A stretch of 64,000 nucleotides of DNA, taken from NCBI RefSeq assembly GCF_038396675.1, contig NC_088931.1:64319501-64383500 (forward strand), written 5' to 3'. The stretch is from Hydra vulgaris (lineage: Eukaryota > Cnidaria > Hydrozoa > Anthoathecata > Hydridae). The position numbers and the translations under genes were made by a program. The notes beneath the pieces were generated by a model, which had not been told where the DNA came from, searched no databases, and worked only from the letters and a program-made list of their open reading frames with translations. The stretch's first letter is position 1. Each line of letters begins with the position of its first letter. This document shows positions 21,132 through 33,770 of this stretch, in pieces.

Positions 21132-21252
21132 AACGTAAAATATAAATTAAATAGCAAAACAAAATCATAAATAAGCAAAAATAAAACATAAATAAAAAGG
21201 CATACAAAACGTAAAATATAAATTAAATAGCAAAACAAAAACATAAATAAGC
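21132..21252. repeat. 77-bp tandem duplication
   Basis: ACGTAAAATATAAATTAAAT starts at 21,132 and again at 21,209, followed each time by AGCAAAACAAAA and a CATAAATAAGC string. Confidence 0.8.
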
Positions 21253-21669
21253 TTGACAAAATATAAATAACAAATAGTGGTTAAATATATATAATGTTAA
21301 AATAAAACTTTCTTATAAAATAAAATGTTTAAATACTTTAAGAAGCAAATATTCAAAAAATATAGAAAAATGATTTCTTTTAGTTTTCTTTTAAAGGAAT
21401 AATAACTTCATTTACGAGTAAAGTCAAAATTTTTCAAAACTATTTTGTTCAATAAAAATACTCCACGGAATGGCATGCAAGATTTGCCAATACTTGAGTT
21501 AAATTTTGGTTTTCGTATAAAATTATTACTTTGCTAAGTATATTTGTTTTTTTCTTTACAAAAATATAAATCACTAAAAGAAACTGGGTACGAGTTAGTT
21601 TTGCATTTAAACGTAAAACAAAGAACATTGAAAATATTAACCTCATAAATATTAAGAATGTTCATGTTA

Positions 21670-22410
21670 AATGAGAGAGGCTTGGCATGAGTAAAACGAT
21701 CTTTTAAATTAAAAAGATGTGCTACGTGCTTCTGCTGACAATGTAGAGGTTTTAACTTACTTTTGTGGTTATTCCCTCAGGCAACATTGCCATAAATTAT
21801 ATGACAATGAATCAAAGAGTAACATAGTTGAACTAAATGTCTGATTAAAATGATTTTCAGTTTATAAAGAATTCCAATACTTTTTGAAATTTTATTGCAT
21901 AAGTTACAAGGTGGTATTTCCATGAAAGATTTTCATCTATAATAACACCTACAAAATTTGTATACATGACTCTTTTTATACGAATGTTATCAATGAAAAG
22001 TATCGCCAATTCAACTGGCAGTATATGCTTTTTTGAAGCTGGATGAAAGAGAATTCATTAAGTTTTTTCAATGTTTAGCAAAAGTTTATTTGATTTAAAC
22101 CAGTCGGAAACTTTCTTTAGTTAAATATTCATATCTTGAAATAATTTGTTGATGTTATTGTGGGATAAAAAAAGATTAGTATTCTCCGCAAATATTATTG
22201 TCATTAAGTAGAGGCTCTGTAGAGGTCATTAATATAAATAAGAAATAATAGTGGACCGAGTATGGAACCCTGTGGAACTCCACATGATAATTCTAAAATC
22301 AATATTAAAAAATATGTTAACAACTTTTTTAAGAATGATGTATCGAGTATTTGAGTATATTGAGAGATTTTTGTAACAGTGTGGTTAGGATTATAAACCC
22401 ATTCACTATC
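21670..22410 (-). pseudogene. CR1-like reverse transcriptase fragment
   Basis: On the minus strand the sequence reads LSCGVPQGSILGPLLFLIY-INDL near 22,290-22,220 (palm motif), then an imperfect FADD region, and further on GVIIDENLSWKYHL and LLYGNVAW-like strings toward 21,750. It resembles the LINE at 24.45-27.84 kb more than the family at 4.6 and 16.2 kb. It is heavily decayed and lacks the endonuclease and 3' tail. Confidence 0.75.
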
Positions 22411-22828
22411 GCCCGATTTAAGAACGTCTAGCCAAGGTTTTAATGAATATTATTATAAAATATATTTATTATCATATTATAAAATAATTATTCTACAAAA
22501 TTTTTTTAACAATGTTTGACTCCAATAATAAGTTAACGTCACAATTATTGTCAACATTAAAAATACAACTGTGTTTTTGATGGTAAACTGAAAAATTGGA
22601 GCGTTAAAAAAACTATAAATGTAAATATTTTTTAGTTCATAGTTTGGTTTGTTTATTAGTTTTAAGTCTGCCCCATTTTTTTTTTTCTGTAAGTTTGCAA
22701 TCTTTTAAAAAAATTATTTTGTTTGAAAAAGTCTTTCAACCTTTAAGATTAATTGAATTTGGTTAGAAATTTAATTAACTCTAAGTAGACCTCACTTTTT
22801 AGATTCAAAAAAAGGTAATAAGAAAACG

Positions 22829-22830
<2 letters not shown>

Positions 22831-22892
<62 letters not shown>

Positions 22893-22912
22893 TACATATA
22901 CATGTATATATA

Positions 22913-22962
<50 letters not shown>

Positions 22963-22974
22963 TACATATACATG

Positions 22975-23041
<67 letters not shown>

Positions 23042-23232
23042 GTATATATATACATGTATATATATACATGACATGTATATATATATATATTTATATATAT
23101 ATATATTATATATATATAATATATAATATGCATATATATATTTACAAATATATACATATTTACAAATATATATATACATACATGTATTACATGTATGTAT
23201 ATATATATTTGTAAATATATATATACATATTA

Positions 23233-23300
<68 letters not shown>
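22831..23300. repeat. Long (TA)n microsatellite with TACATG/ATTTGTAAAT variants
   Basis: About 470 bp of TA repeats with symmetric TACATGTA and TATTTACAAATA interruptions, which make local palindromes around 23,150-23,220. Confidence 0.95.
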
Positions 23301-23302
<2 letters not shown>

Positions 23303-24449
23303 CTATAGAAAAACCTATTTTAACAAACGCATATCTACGTACTTGAAAATCCCATCAGTAATTTTCCACCAAAGTTGCTAGTTATTTTAGAATTAGAGTT
23401 GTTGTTTGCACATGTTGTTAAGCTGATATTTGCCAACAAAAAAGAAAGTATTACAAGTAACTGCATTTTATTATACTTTTCCCTTCTATTTTTATTTTCC
23501 CCTTCTATTTTTATTAAGCTTTTATATTTTTTTACTTAAATCTAAAATCAAAACACTTTTTAAGGTTGCAAAAAAATGTTTTTGGTGTTACATGATATCT
23601 AATAACATTTCTTTAAGTAAATAAATGTAAACACCTTTTGTTACTTGGCTTTTCATTGTTTTATTTAATAAGAATAATACGTCACGTCACGTACAAATGC
23701 GTCAAAATATTCAAACAATTTTTTTAATGTCATGGAGTAGAATTGGAGTAAAACTAAATATGAGCTGGTCCTAAACCTCTCGTTCGGATACCTTTTGGCG
23801 GTTTCTTCGACACAGTTTTCTATTGTGGTATAACACGGCGCTATAAATCACCATCACCATAACCTATTTTAGGTGGATATATACAACATATATACTGGTT
23901 TCCTTATCTGTACTCGACGTTAAAATTAATCAGTTAAATCTATACAAAAAAACAAAAAAAAAAAACATTTTTAAACAATTGATAATGTTGAAACATTTTA
24001 TGGCATTATTTTTTTAAAAACTTTTTTTAAAAAAAGACAGAAATTTTGAAATATGTATAAGACTCTAAATCTCTAAGACCTTGGCGTTGATATGTTTTCA
24101 AATGAAATTTTATGTAATGATGTATGGGACCCTGCGAGTAATAAAGGCTTGTGTGACCTTTTTCAAAAATTATATAAAACTGTGAATGCATTTAATAGTC
24201 GCATGCACCCAGGGCCGTACCGAGCCAATTTTGCGCTTCGGACAAGAAAAGAAAATTGCGCTCCCCCCTCCTTCCCCCCCCCCCAAAAAAGTAGAAAATT
24301 AAACGAAAAAAATGATTTATTGATCACAAAATTTATCACATCAAGTTATAAGTAAAATTTGTCATTAAGGTTGCACAAACTTTAGTTCAATGTCACTTTT
24401 CTGGTTTTTCTTGAGGCAAATTCACTAATGACATAATCAAAATCATCAA

Positions 24450-27400
24450 ATAAGGAAGGTGGAGGTTTGTGGAGCATCAAATAAGGAAGGTGGAGGTTTG
24501 TGTATATACATAAAAGATTCAATTTTATTCAAAAGGAAACCACAGTTAAGTTCAACCACTAATGATTATGAATCTTTATGTGTTGAAATTATTAATAAAA
24601 CTTCAAGAAATATCGTCATCCATGCTTTATATAGACCGCCCTCAGGAAGTATTAAGGCATTTGAAAATCACATTAAAAGTATAATTAAAAAAAAATCATC
24701 TTTAAATAAATCGGTTTATATTGTTGGTGACATTAATCTTAATATGTTAGAATACGACAAAAATAAAAACATTAAGAACTTCTTTAACACAATTTTTCAA
24801 AATAGTTATATTCCCCTAATCAATAAACCAACGCGAGTAACTAGAGAAAGTGCAACATCTTTAGATCAAATTATTACAAATGATTTCGTAAATATTAAAA
24901 TAAGGACAGGTATATTTAAATCTGACATTTCTGATCACTTCCCTATTTTTATTCTATCGCAAAAATGCATCGACTATGATGCTCTTAGTGATAGAAAAAA
25001 ATTAATTACAACACGGTTAGTAAACGACGCTTCCATGAAAAATTTTCATAAACTTCTTACTGGTGTCAACTGGGACACCCTACAACTAAATCTAAATGCC
25101 GATAAAGCATATGATATCTTTTTAACTGAATTTCTTAATCTTTATAATAAAGCATTCCCGGATGTTACTAAAGTTATCAAAACAAAAACACATTTAAGCC
25201 CCTGGATCACGAGGGGCATTATTAAATCCTCAAAAAAAAAAACAACGTTTATATAACAAGTTTCTTAAAAAAAAAACTCTTAAAAATGAAACTAATTACA
25301 AAACCTATAAACGGCTATATGAATCAGTTTTAAAACGCTCAAAGAAACATTACTATTCGGAACAATTATTTAAACACAAAAATGATTCGAAAAAAACATG
25401 GCAAATTATAAAGGAGGTAATCGGTAAAAAACGTTTATACGGTAATTTACTTCCGAAAAATCTTAAAGTTAATAACAATTGTATTGTAAATAAATCCTTA
25501 GTGGCCGAAACACTTAATCAGTTTTTTGTAAATATAGGTCCTATTTTATCATCAAATATAGCAACTTCTAAAATACACTTTAAGTCTTACGTAACCTCAA
25601 ACAACATTAGTGTTATGTCTAATCCTAAACTTACGGAAAATGAATTATTAGACGCAGTCTCTTTGTTAAAGCCCAAAAAAAGTGTAGGTTTCGATTCTAT
25701 AAGTAGTAATGTCGTTATTAAATCGATAAAATACATCACAATTCCATTATTACATATTTTTAATTTATCTTTAAAACAAGGTGTTTTTCCAGAAAACCTT
25801 AAAATTGCAAAAATCATTCCAATTTTAAAATCAGGCGATCCTTCTGAAGTTGCAAATCGTCCAATCTCAATTCTTAATTGTTTTTCTAAAACATTAGAGC
25901 GAGTTATGTATAATAGGCTTTATTCTTTTTTAAATGTAAATAATATTCTTTACAATAAACAATTTGGATTCAAATCTGGCCATTCCACCGATCATGCAAT
26001 CATTCACCTTGTTTAGGACATATTTAAACCGTTTGATGAAGGCAAGTATACCCTTGGTCTTTTTATCGATTTAAGTAAAGCTTTTGATACAGTCAATCAT
26101 CAAATCCTTCTATCGAAACTCAAAAGTTATGGTATAAAAAATACTAACTTGTCCTGGTTCGAGAGTTATTTGACTAATAGGAAGCAGTATATAGTTTATG
26201 ATGAAGGAAAAACTAATTATGTGACAATTACATGTGGTGTTCCTCAAGGATCAATTTTAGGGCCACTTCTATTTCTTGTTTATATAAACGATTTAAATAA
26301 ATTTTCTAACATTTTAAATACAATTTTATTTGCAGATGATACCAGCTTGTTTTATTCCAATAAAGATATCAATATATTATTCCAAACATTAAACAAAGAA
26401 CTAGACAAACTATCCCAATGGTTTAAATCAAACAAGTTATCTTTAAATATTACTAAAACAAAATACACTTTATTCCATCGCCTACATAAAAAATCAGATA
26501 TTCCCTTAGAACTTCCGGACCTTTTTATTGACAATCAATTAATAAAGAGAGAGCAATCAGTAAAGTTTTTAGGCGTGTTTCTAGACGAAAATGTAACCTG
26601 GAGGGAACATATAGGTGTAGTTGAAGATAAAATATCAAAAAATTTAGGTATAATGTACAAAGCAAAGCAGTTATTGCATCAATCTTGTTTAAAAAACATT
26701 TACTTTTCTTTTATTCATTGCTACTTAGGTTATGCGAACATTGCTTGGTGTAGCACTAACGCGACGAAAATAAAAAAATTGCTTAGCAAACAAAAACAGG
26801 CTATAAGGATAATTTCAAACGTAGATCGCTTCTCACACACACAAACACTATTTAATGAACTCAATATCCTAAATGTATATAAACTAAACCTCTATCAAGT
26901 TCTTATTTTCATGTTCAAACTTGATAAAAATATATTACCAATCTTATTTTATTCAATTTTTGAAAAAATAAATCACATATACCCTACTAGATTTTCAAAA
27001 TACAACTACATTCAATCCAAAACTTATTATTCCGCTACTAAATTCTCTATTGTAAACCGAGGACCAAAGTTGTGGAACATAATATTAAATAATGAAATGA
27101 AAACTAATTATTCTCTAAACCAATTCAAAACAAAACTTAGGCAATTACTTTTGTTAACTGAAAATGAATTAATTTTTTTCTAATAAAACTTCTTTATATT
27201 AGAAATCAATAATTAATAGTTAATTAATTAATTACTTTAGATTATTAATACATGATTAATCAATAATTGTACATATATTTTTATCATTTTTTAATGATAA
27301 TCTTCTTTTTGAGAAATTTATTTTTTATTTTTGCGTTATTTATTAATCTTTTACTTTTATTTTATACTGTTTATTTGCTTTTACTTAATTGGCAATGAAA

Positions 27401-27841
27401 AGTATTATAAATATAATTAAATAAGTTAAACTATAAAATGCTCTACCAATAAAATGTTTTTATATAAAATCATATCTTCTTATTTTTCAAACCAATTCTT
27501 AAATGTTATTTTTGTCATTTAATATTTTAATAAATTTTGTTTCTTTTATTTTACAAAGCAATTGTTATATCTTATTTTTTGAAAAACTATAAATTTTAAA
27601 GGATATGCGATATATTTAAATTTTCTTTTATAATATATATCAGAGATATATACATTAAAACTATATTTTATTGTCAAACTATATTTTGTCTAGTAATGAC
27701 GCATTTTTCGGGGCTTAATGATAAGACTAAGTTTGTCTTCTTCTAGTCCCGGTCATGTAATTATTTTTTTATAAGTTACGACTGTACTTTTTGTATTTTT
27801 TTTTTTTATCGGCAAAGTGTAAATAAAAAAAAAAAAAAAAA
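24450..27841 (+). mobile_element. 5'-truncated CR1/L2-like LINE inserted in the hAT transposase
   Basis: The element begins inside the endonuclease domain and ends in an A-rich tail (27,822-27,841). ATCAA at 24,445-24,449 and 27,842-27,846 is a short target duplication. Deleting the insertion restores the hAT reading EVANNIDDFDYV exactly, which fixes both borders. A 28-bp duplication sits at its 5' junction (CATCAAATAAGGAAGGTGG at 24,444 and 24,475). The 3' untranslated part is 27,184-27,820. Confidence 0.92.
24459..27183 (+). pseudogene. LINE ORF2: endonuclease and reverse transcriptase with one frameshift and one stop
   Basis: The first frame (24,459-25,256) holds the AP-endonuclease C-terminal half (GGGLCIYIKDSI, VYIVGDINLNM, DISDHFPIFIL) and the start of the linker. 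An A-run at 25,223-25,233 causes a one-base shift into a second frame that reads FLKKKTLKNETNYKTYKRLY and on into the RT. In-frame TAG at 26,014-26,016 replaces a codon before DIFKPFDEGKYTLGLFIDLS; after it the frame is open to 27,183. RT motifs are KSVGFDSIS, RPISILNCFSKTLE, KQFGFKSGHSTD, FIDLSKAFDTVNH, GVPQGSILGPLLF, FADD in TILFADDTSLFY, and KFLGVFLDENVTW. With only two lesions it is a young copy, but inactive. Confidence 0.9.
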
Positions 27842-29881
27842 ATCAATGTTGTTTGCCACTTCATTTTCAATTGAATTTATAGCCAAACTAGACAAAAGTT
27901 CTTGGCCCATTGTTGACCTCATCTCATATAGTTTTTTATGAGCTTAGGTTTACTGAAACTTCTCTCACACGTAGCGACTGTGACTGGTATGGTGAGAAAG
28001 ATGTGAATAGCAATTACCGTGTTAGGATAAGCATCGGTCAAAGAATATTTATGAATAAGCTGCAAAATGTCGATCGCGCTAGATTTTTCAAAGTTGTCCA
28101 TCATTGCGGCAGCTTGATATTTTAAGCTTGCCATTTCTGACTGGAAATTGGAAGAATCTAAATCTGCCTTGTAAATTTGAGATAAATTTGTAGCTTTTTT
28201 TCTTGAGTTCATCCACTGAACTTTTAGAGAGTGAATGCCCACTGAGGGAGTCAAAATCAGAGGATACAGCAGACATAGCCTCAAACCGTCACTTAATTTG
28301 TGTAATAATGCTGTCAAACACAAGGTTGCACTGAGATCTGAATTCTGTTTCTGCTGTGAGGAGGTGAGAGTCATCTTCAGCTCATAAAGTGCCATCCGCT
28401 TCACTTTGCGCTTTCTCTTGATTGGAAAACCATCAATTCCGCTCTGGTTAGCTTTTTCTGTGGCATCTTTGATAATGTTGTCCACCCCAACATCTCGAAG
28501 ATTCTGAATGGAAGCCTTCAATACTTTCATTTTTTTGCGGCAATGTCAATTAAAATGGTTTTTGACTGAAGCAGTTTGTTTTCCCGGTCAATTAGAGAAA
28601 AACTTTTACACCAGAAATCCAACAAACACAAAAAACTGAAATCAATTTGAATGAGAAGTTTTTTTGCACTGCTAACTGTGACAGCATTTGTCATCGGATT
28701 GTGGATAATGGATTCCAAAACTTGAAGAACGTCTTTGATTTGTATGTGCAATGGTTCTTTTTTGGCAGACTATCTTGTGTCACTGTTTCCCTTTAATGAG
28801 ATGGTCAAGGTTTTCATCAGTTTTTTCCATCTTGACGTGGAGCTTGAAAAAAAGTTAAAGATGGCTTTAACCTTTCCAAAAAACGTAATCATGAGTGGGG
28901 AAACCTCTGCAGCATGAACACCAACAAGATTTAAAGTGTGAGCTGCGCATGGAACAAATCTTGCTGACTCATTAAGTGAACGGATGTGAGCTTTAACGCC
29001 ATTCTATTTTCCAGATATATTGGCTCCATTGTCATAGCCTTAACCCCGGGTATTGGAAATGTTTATACCATCCTTCTTCAATTTTCAGTTATCTCTGTTG
29101 CAAGACCTTTTCTGGTTTTTTGGTGAGATTCAATGAAGTCTACAAAGCTCTCCTTAATTGTGCAGGTTTCATCACTGATGTGGACATACCTGATGATCTG
29201 AGTCATCTGCTCTTTGTGGGCGGCATCTGGAGTGCAGTCAAACAGAACAGAATAGTATTTAGCTTCTTTGATGTTTGAAAAAATTTCGTTCTGACTTTCT
29301 GCCCAAATAGCTCAATCAGCTCATTTTGAATTCGAGGAGAAAAGTAGGATGTTGTGGTTTTTTTTGCTTTAACGGACGCAATGAGTTCAGCCACTAAAAG
29401 ATAATATTGGCTAATCAACTCAATTAAGCTCAGAAAAATTCCACTGTTTTGTTGACCGATGTCTTCTGTTGTTCCCCGATGGGCAAGATTGTTCTTGGCA
29501 CAGAACAAAATTACATTAACAATCACTTTCAAGATGTCTCTCCAGTTTTTCATCTCTCCACTGATAACTCTCTGATGATCAGAATCCAGGGTCTTTCCTT
29601 CCTTGAGGTTTTTTTCAAGAGTTTACCAATCAAAATGTCTTTGGTGTTCATTGCAGGAATTTTTGGGTTTAGTTTTTTCCAGTCACAAAACTCTTTAGAA
29701 ATTTCTGAGAAATTATTGGTTTTTGTTGTTGAAAATAACAAACAGCAAAAATAAAATAAAGAATCTTTTTTGTTGCTGTACTGCAGCCAAGTGCGAACGA
29801 ATTTTTTAACATTAGGATGAATTTTTTCATACCAGGCCGCGGCCTGGCCCGCTTCGCCCTTGGTACGGCCCTGCATGCACC

Positions 29882-30247
29882 ATTATGCTTCTACGCAGTT
29901 TGCTTCTTATTTCAATTATTGTTAATTATCGGGGTCTAATGTTGTTTTTTATCTTGCTAAGCATTCAAAATTTTTTCTCCTGGTTTTCTCAGAAAAAAAC
30001 TGTATTTCTGTCTTTTTTTTTTAATAAGGTTTCTTGCCCAACATTGTTTTGGTGGTACTGTCTTGAATATGAATTTTGCATTTTATATATGTTTCTGTAA
30101 CTATGATTGCAAACAAGTGACAATCGAAGCCTTCCAGTAAGATAAACATGTGAGAGGTGGTACTACGAATAGATTGCAGATAAAAATGTTCACTGAAAGT
30201 CTAACAAGATATGTAGCTAAAAGAGTAGCGAGACTTACAGTAAGAGA
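29882..30247. other. Between two transposons; no clear gene
   Basis: After removal of the hAT, the plus-strand frame from about 24,092 (ILCNDVWDPASNKGLCDLF, KLYKTVNAFNSRMH) continues as HYASTQFASYFNYC and a stop near 29,930. I do not recognise it. The rest is AT-rich. Confidence 0.4.
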
Positions 30248-30963
30248 GGGATCATCCATAAATGATGTCAGTAAATATAGGTGGGAAGGGAGTGTGGAAA
30301 GTTTGACACTAATTGACAATGGGAAGGGGGGGGTAACGATAAGGCCAAAACGATGTCAATTTAAATTATTTTTTTAGTTTTAATGAGCAAATTTTAACGG
30401 TATTTACATCTACTAAATGGTATGGAAATGATGTTTTGTTTGTGGGGAAATTAATATTAAATGCGGGGAATTTGATGTTATATTTTATTAAATTGTTTAT
30501 AATATAATATTATAAATTAATATAATAAGTTTCCCAGAGACATTAGATAAATAACAAATACTAACGTAAAATAAAAATTACTATCGTTTTATTAATATAT
30601 TACCATTTGACTGAGAATCAAATTATGTTAGAAGTATTACCTATTTGTTTATAAAATTCACAATCGTTATTCGCTCCCTTGCGGATTATGAAATGTGGTT
30701 CAAAGTAAACTCATAAAAGTAAACTCATAAATTTGTCATTTTTTGAAATTAAATTGTCGTTATTTCAAATACGAAACTCTAATTGCTCTCTAGTTGATTG
30801 TAAAACGTGATGCAATGCAAATACAGTAAGTCTATTAAAAACTCGAAATGCTAATTTCTCTCTAGCAGGTTGAAGAAACTCTTTTAAAAAGCTTGCGCTA
30901 ACGATGAGCAAAATCATTATTCTGATTGTGATGTAAACAATACTAATAAATCAATATTAAAAT

Positions 30964-33074
30964 ATGGATAAAACTGCAGTACTTAACTTATTGATGGTCT
31001 CGTATGGAAATGCTCATCCATACGAGACCATCAATAAGTTAAGTACTGCATACTTAACTTATTGATGGTCTCGTAAAAAAAAGGCTAGTATCCAAAAAGA
31101 AGTCCATAGTATATGGAAATCATTAAAAGAAGAGAAACTGGTGCATAAGGATCCTGAATCAAGAGCAATGTATTTAATAAATTTATTTAATGAAAAAGCA
31201 ATGAAATCAAGAGCAAGCAATTATCATTTTGGGCCAATACTCCAAACAGTCTGCCCCCACGTATACTACACTTGAATTTGACAAGAATTCTTCACAGTTT
31301 GTTGAGCCCACCAATGAGCAATCTGTTATTGATGATTAACAAAGTGCATTAACTTTGAGCTTGTTGACCAAGAAAAATTAAAAAAATGCAAGAACAGTGG
31401 CTCAAGATCGACTTAATTCTGAGGTTGCAGCTTTAAACTGTAAAGTTGCTGGACTGAAGACTAGAAAGAAAAGTGGATTCATTGTTGAAGCTGAAGAGGA
31501 TGATTTGAAAAAGAAAAAGCAGAAACTAGCTCATCTATGTAAAGAACTGGCCAAAAAAAGTATGATCAAGCTCAACAGAAGAAAACTAGAGAACTGAAAA
31601 AAGCTAGAATGGAGGAAATCTGCTTCGAGCATACAGAAGTCAAAGAAAAACTTAATATCAGAAAGAAACCTGGTCGACCGTCATTAAAAGTAGATCAAAC
31701 TCTTCTTTTGAAGGCGATTATGGATATTGCTCTCCGTGGTTTGTCCGCTGATGAAAGACGTTGGTCAGAGGTTCTTCGGGTAATGATAGCTCAGCTATGT
31801 TTGTTAATATTGTATTTTTTAGAATTTTACTCTTAATTAGTACTTGCACTATTGTAAATATCCTTGAAATACTAACAACTAATTTCAAGATTTGATTTGA
31901 ATATAATTAACGAAATAAATCCTGTTTTGTGTAAAAAAGTTAATTGTATCCAAATATATTTCTTTATTATTTAGAGCATTGAAACTCTCAACGAATTGAC
32001 ATCCGAGATGAACAAAATTGGATTTGCAATCAGAGCGCCCTCTATACTCGTCTACTTCCGAGAAGTTGCGGAACATAAGAAGGCAAAAGGCACGTCAAAA
32101 CAGTTCCTGTTAGATTGATCAGTCCTCAGAATGAATCTCATTTAAAACATGTTGACGGACTCTTTTGCAGTTCAACTATAAAATACGTGGAAGAATTTGT
32201 TCTATTTTAGGGCCAGATGAAGTGTGTTTCATTAGCCAAGATAACAAGGCTAGAGTGCCAATTGGAATCACATCAACCAAAAAACAGGCGCCGTTGTTGA
32301 TGCATTTGGAGTACCGGGTAACTTTCCCGGACCACGACTGGGTTGTGGGTGGTAAACACAAGCTAATACCATCTGCATACGCTGGAATTACGATCAAAAA
32401 AGATGGTCTCGGAAAAACAGATGCTGTTACTTATTCTGGACCTACCTACATTGCTGTTCGATTGGGAAAACACGCATCCTCGACCGCCTTCGCTCATGGA
32501 TTCGACTTTCAGCGGCTCTTGGATATCAAAGAACTCGACTCTATTACCAGAGATCCTCAAACTAATATGGTTAAGGCTATCGTTGTGTTTAGCGTCAATG
32601 GAGGACCTGACGAAAATCCCAGATAACAGAAAGTAATTATAATTGGGATTCACCATTTTTTGAAGAATAACCTTGAAGCTCTTTTCATCATGACGAATGC
32701 TCCAGGCCGCTGTGCATTCAACAGTGCTGAGCAACGAATGGTACCTCTAAGTAAAGAATTATCTGGGGTGATTCTTCCGCACGAACATTACGGAACTCAC
32801 CTTGATTCTAAAGGTAATTACATTGACAAAAGTTAATTTGTAAAAACCTGTTCGTATCGCTGCCAAGCATCAGACAGAATTTTTGGCAGTCATCGCCTTG
32901 CAGGAGAGTTTGGAAACTGCTGAATGGTTAAATGAAAATGAAGTTGACGCAACGAATTTGATTATACCTCAAGAATACGATATCCTTTTAGAGCGCGGAG
33001 AGCATTTACTACCTATTGTTTCAATCGGTGATCACTTCAACAACCCATGGGAAGATTATATTAAAGACATATAA
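30964..33074 (+). pseudogene. Transposase-like gene of the 30.2-33.3 kb element, decayed
   Basis: Starts MDKTAVLNLLMVSYGNAHPY at 30,964 and is soon disrupted by a palindromic duplication. It then reads KASIQKEVHSIWKSLKEEKL, a coiled-coil-like charged region (31,397-31,600), and KPGRPSLKVDQTLLLKAIMD. An intron with donor GTAATG (about 31,781) and acceptor TTATTTAG (about 31,974) seems likely. The core contains GPDEVCFISQDNKARVPIGI (possible first catalytic D), VVFSVNGGPDENPR (second) and NAPGRCAFNSAEQRMVPLS (possible third, E), then ILPHEHYGTHLD and a C-terminal part to 33,074. At least three frameshifts are present. The D-D-E spacing suggests an RNase-H-fold transposase; I cannot name the superfamily, though I recall similar proteins from cnidarians. 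Confidence 0.68.
30976..31075. repeat. 33-bp-arm palindrome plus third partial copy
   Basis: Arms 30976-31008 and 31017-31049 are perfect reverse complements around an 8-base loop. A further copy of the inner 25 bases in the first orientation follows at 31,050-31,075. It lies in the first codons of the transposase reading. Confidence 0.92.
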
Positions 33075-33770
33075 TACTATTTGCTTAGTGGATTATTTAT
33101 TGAGATATCGACTATTATATAATATAATTTGATGAGATCTACTATTATATAAATGTATAATTTAGTCAGAAAAAAAATTTAATGGTTTTTAAGCATTGTT
33201 ATTGTTTTTTAGGGGGGGGGGGGAGTACACAAAAACTGACATCATAAATAACGGGGGGTTGGCCAAAAATTGACAGTTTGACAAAGGGGGAAGGGGGAGT
33301 CAAAAAATTGAGATAAACACTGACATCATTTATGGATGACCCCAGATAATTTTTGTGTCAGAGGATGAAGGGAAAGAACAGAGTAGGTTTAAGCTTAAAC
33401 ATGTGACTTAAGAGGGTCAATAACGTGATTTAGAGCGTGAATAACGTGATTAGTCATTGCTTTAACAATCTCAGATGTGGTAACACTTGTGGTGATAGCT
33501 GTATATAGATTATGCGCTAATGTAAGTGTAAAAAAAACGCGGTGAATAAATTTTAGATACACAACCTTAAATGTCAATTTGATAGTTTAAAGCAAAAGGA
33601 ATCATAATAGATAAGGTTGAATTAATATAAAGAAAACTAAAAAACAATTTATTAGTTTAGTAGTATTAAAGACTACTACTGTCGGCAGGTGCTATGGTGC
33701 GGTACATTTTTTTGTTCCTTTGAAGGAACAAACAAGTTTAAAAATGAACATTCGATTTAAAAATAAAATA

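Larger units (their letters stand above)
24210..29873 (-). mobile_element. hAT transposon with 8-bp target duplication, interrupted by a LINE
   Basis: The left end is CAGGGCCGTACCGAG (24,210 on); the right end, on the minus strand, is CAGGGCCGTACCAAG (from 29,873). CATGCACC flanks both sides exactly (24,202-24,209 and 29,874-29,881), the 8-bp duplication of hAT elements. Without the LINE at 24,450-27,841 it is about 2.3 kb. The transposase runs on the minus strand. Confidence 0.93.
24235..29876 (-). pseudogene. hAT transposase (ZMYM/DUF4371-type), decayed and split by a LINE
   Basis: Minus-strand blocks, N- to C-terminal: KFVRTWLQYSNKKDSLFYFC (TTF/zinc-finger-like) at about 29,800; LIASVKAKKTTTSYFSPRIQ and YSVLFDCTPDAAHKEQ-type sequence at 29.4-29.2 kb (DUF4371-like core); and the C-terminal hAT dimerisation block TIPVTVATCERSFSKPKLIK with LSSLAINSIENEVANNI at 28.0-27.85 kb. 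The last residues, DDFDYVISEFASRKTRK, lie left of the LINE at 24,449-24,390. Several frameshifts and stops are seen, for example after KNYMR. It would have moved the element by cut and paste; it is no longer functional. Confidence 0.82.
30248..33343 (+). mobile_element. DNA transposon of unassigned superfamily (ends GGGRTCATCCATAAATGATG)
   Basis: The left end GGGATCATCCATAAATGATG is matched by the right end on the minus strand, GGGGTCATCCATAAATGATG, about 26 bp in all. Both subterminal regions are G/C-strand biased with runs of G. AGA flanks both ends (30,245-30,247; 33,344-33,346), a possible 3-bp duplication. It encloses a decayed transposase-like gene. Confidence 0.8.

Noticed and set aside
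22749..23214. Long reading frames of alternating Tyr-Ile (also at 7.2, 43.6, 49.1, 51.1, 54.7, 59.2 and 60.4 kb)
   Set aside because: They are translations of (TA)n microsatellites in several frames and both strands; not genes.
24092..24355. An 87-residue frame crossing the left end of the hAT element
   Set aside because: It runs from flanking sequence into the inverted repeat, so its C-terminal half is not part of the original reading.
26014..26016. Stop codon readthrough in the LINE reverse transcriptase
   Set aside because: A plain nonsense mutation is simpler, given the frameshift in the same copy and the 5' truncation.
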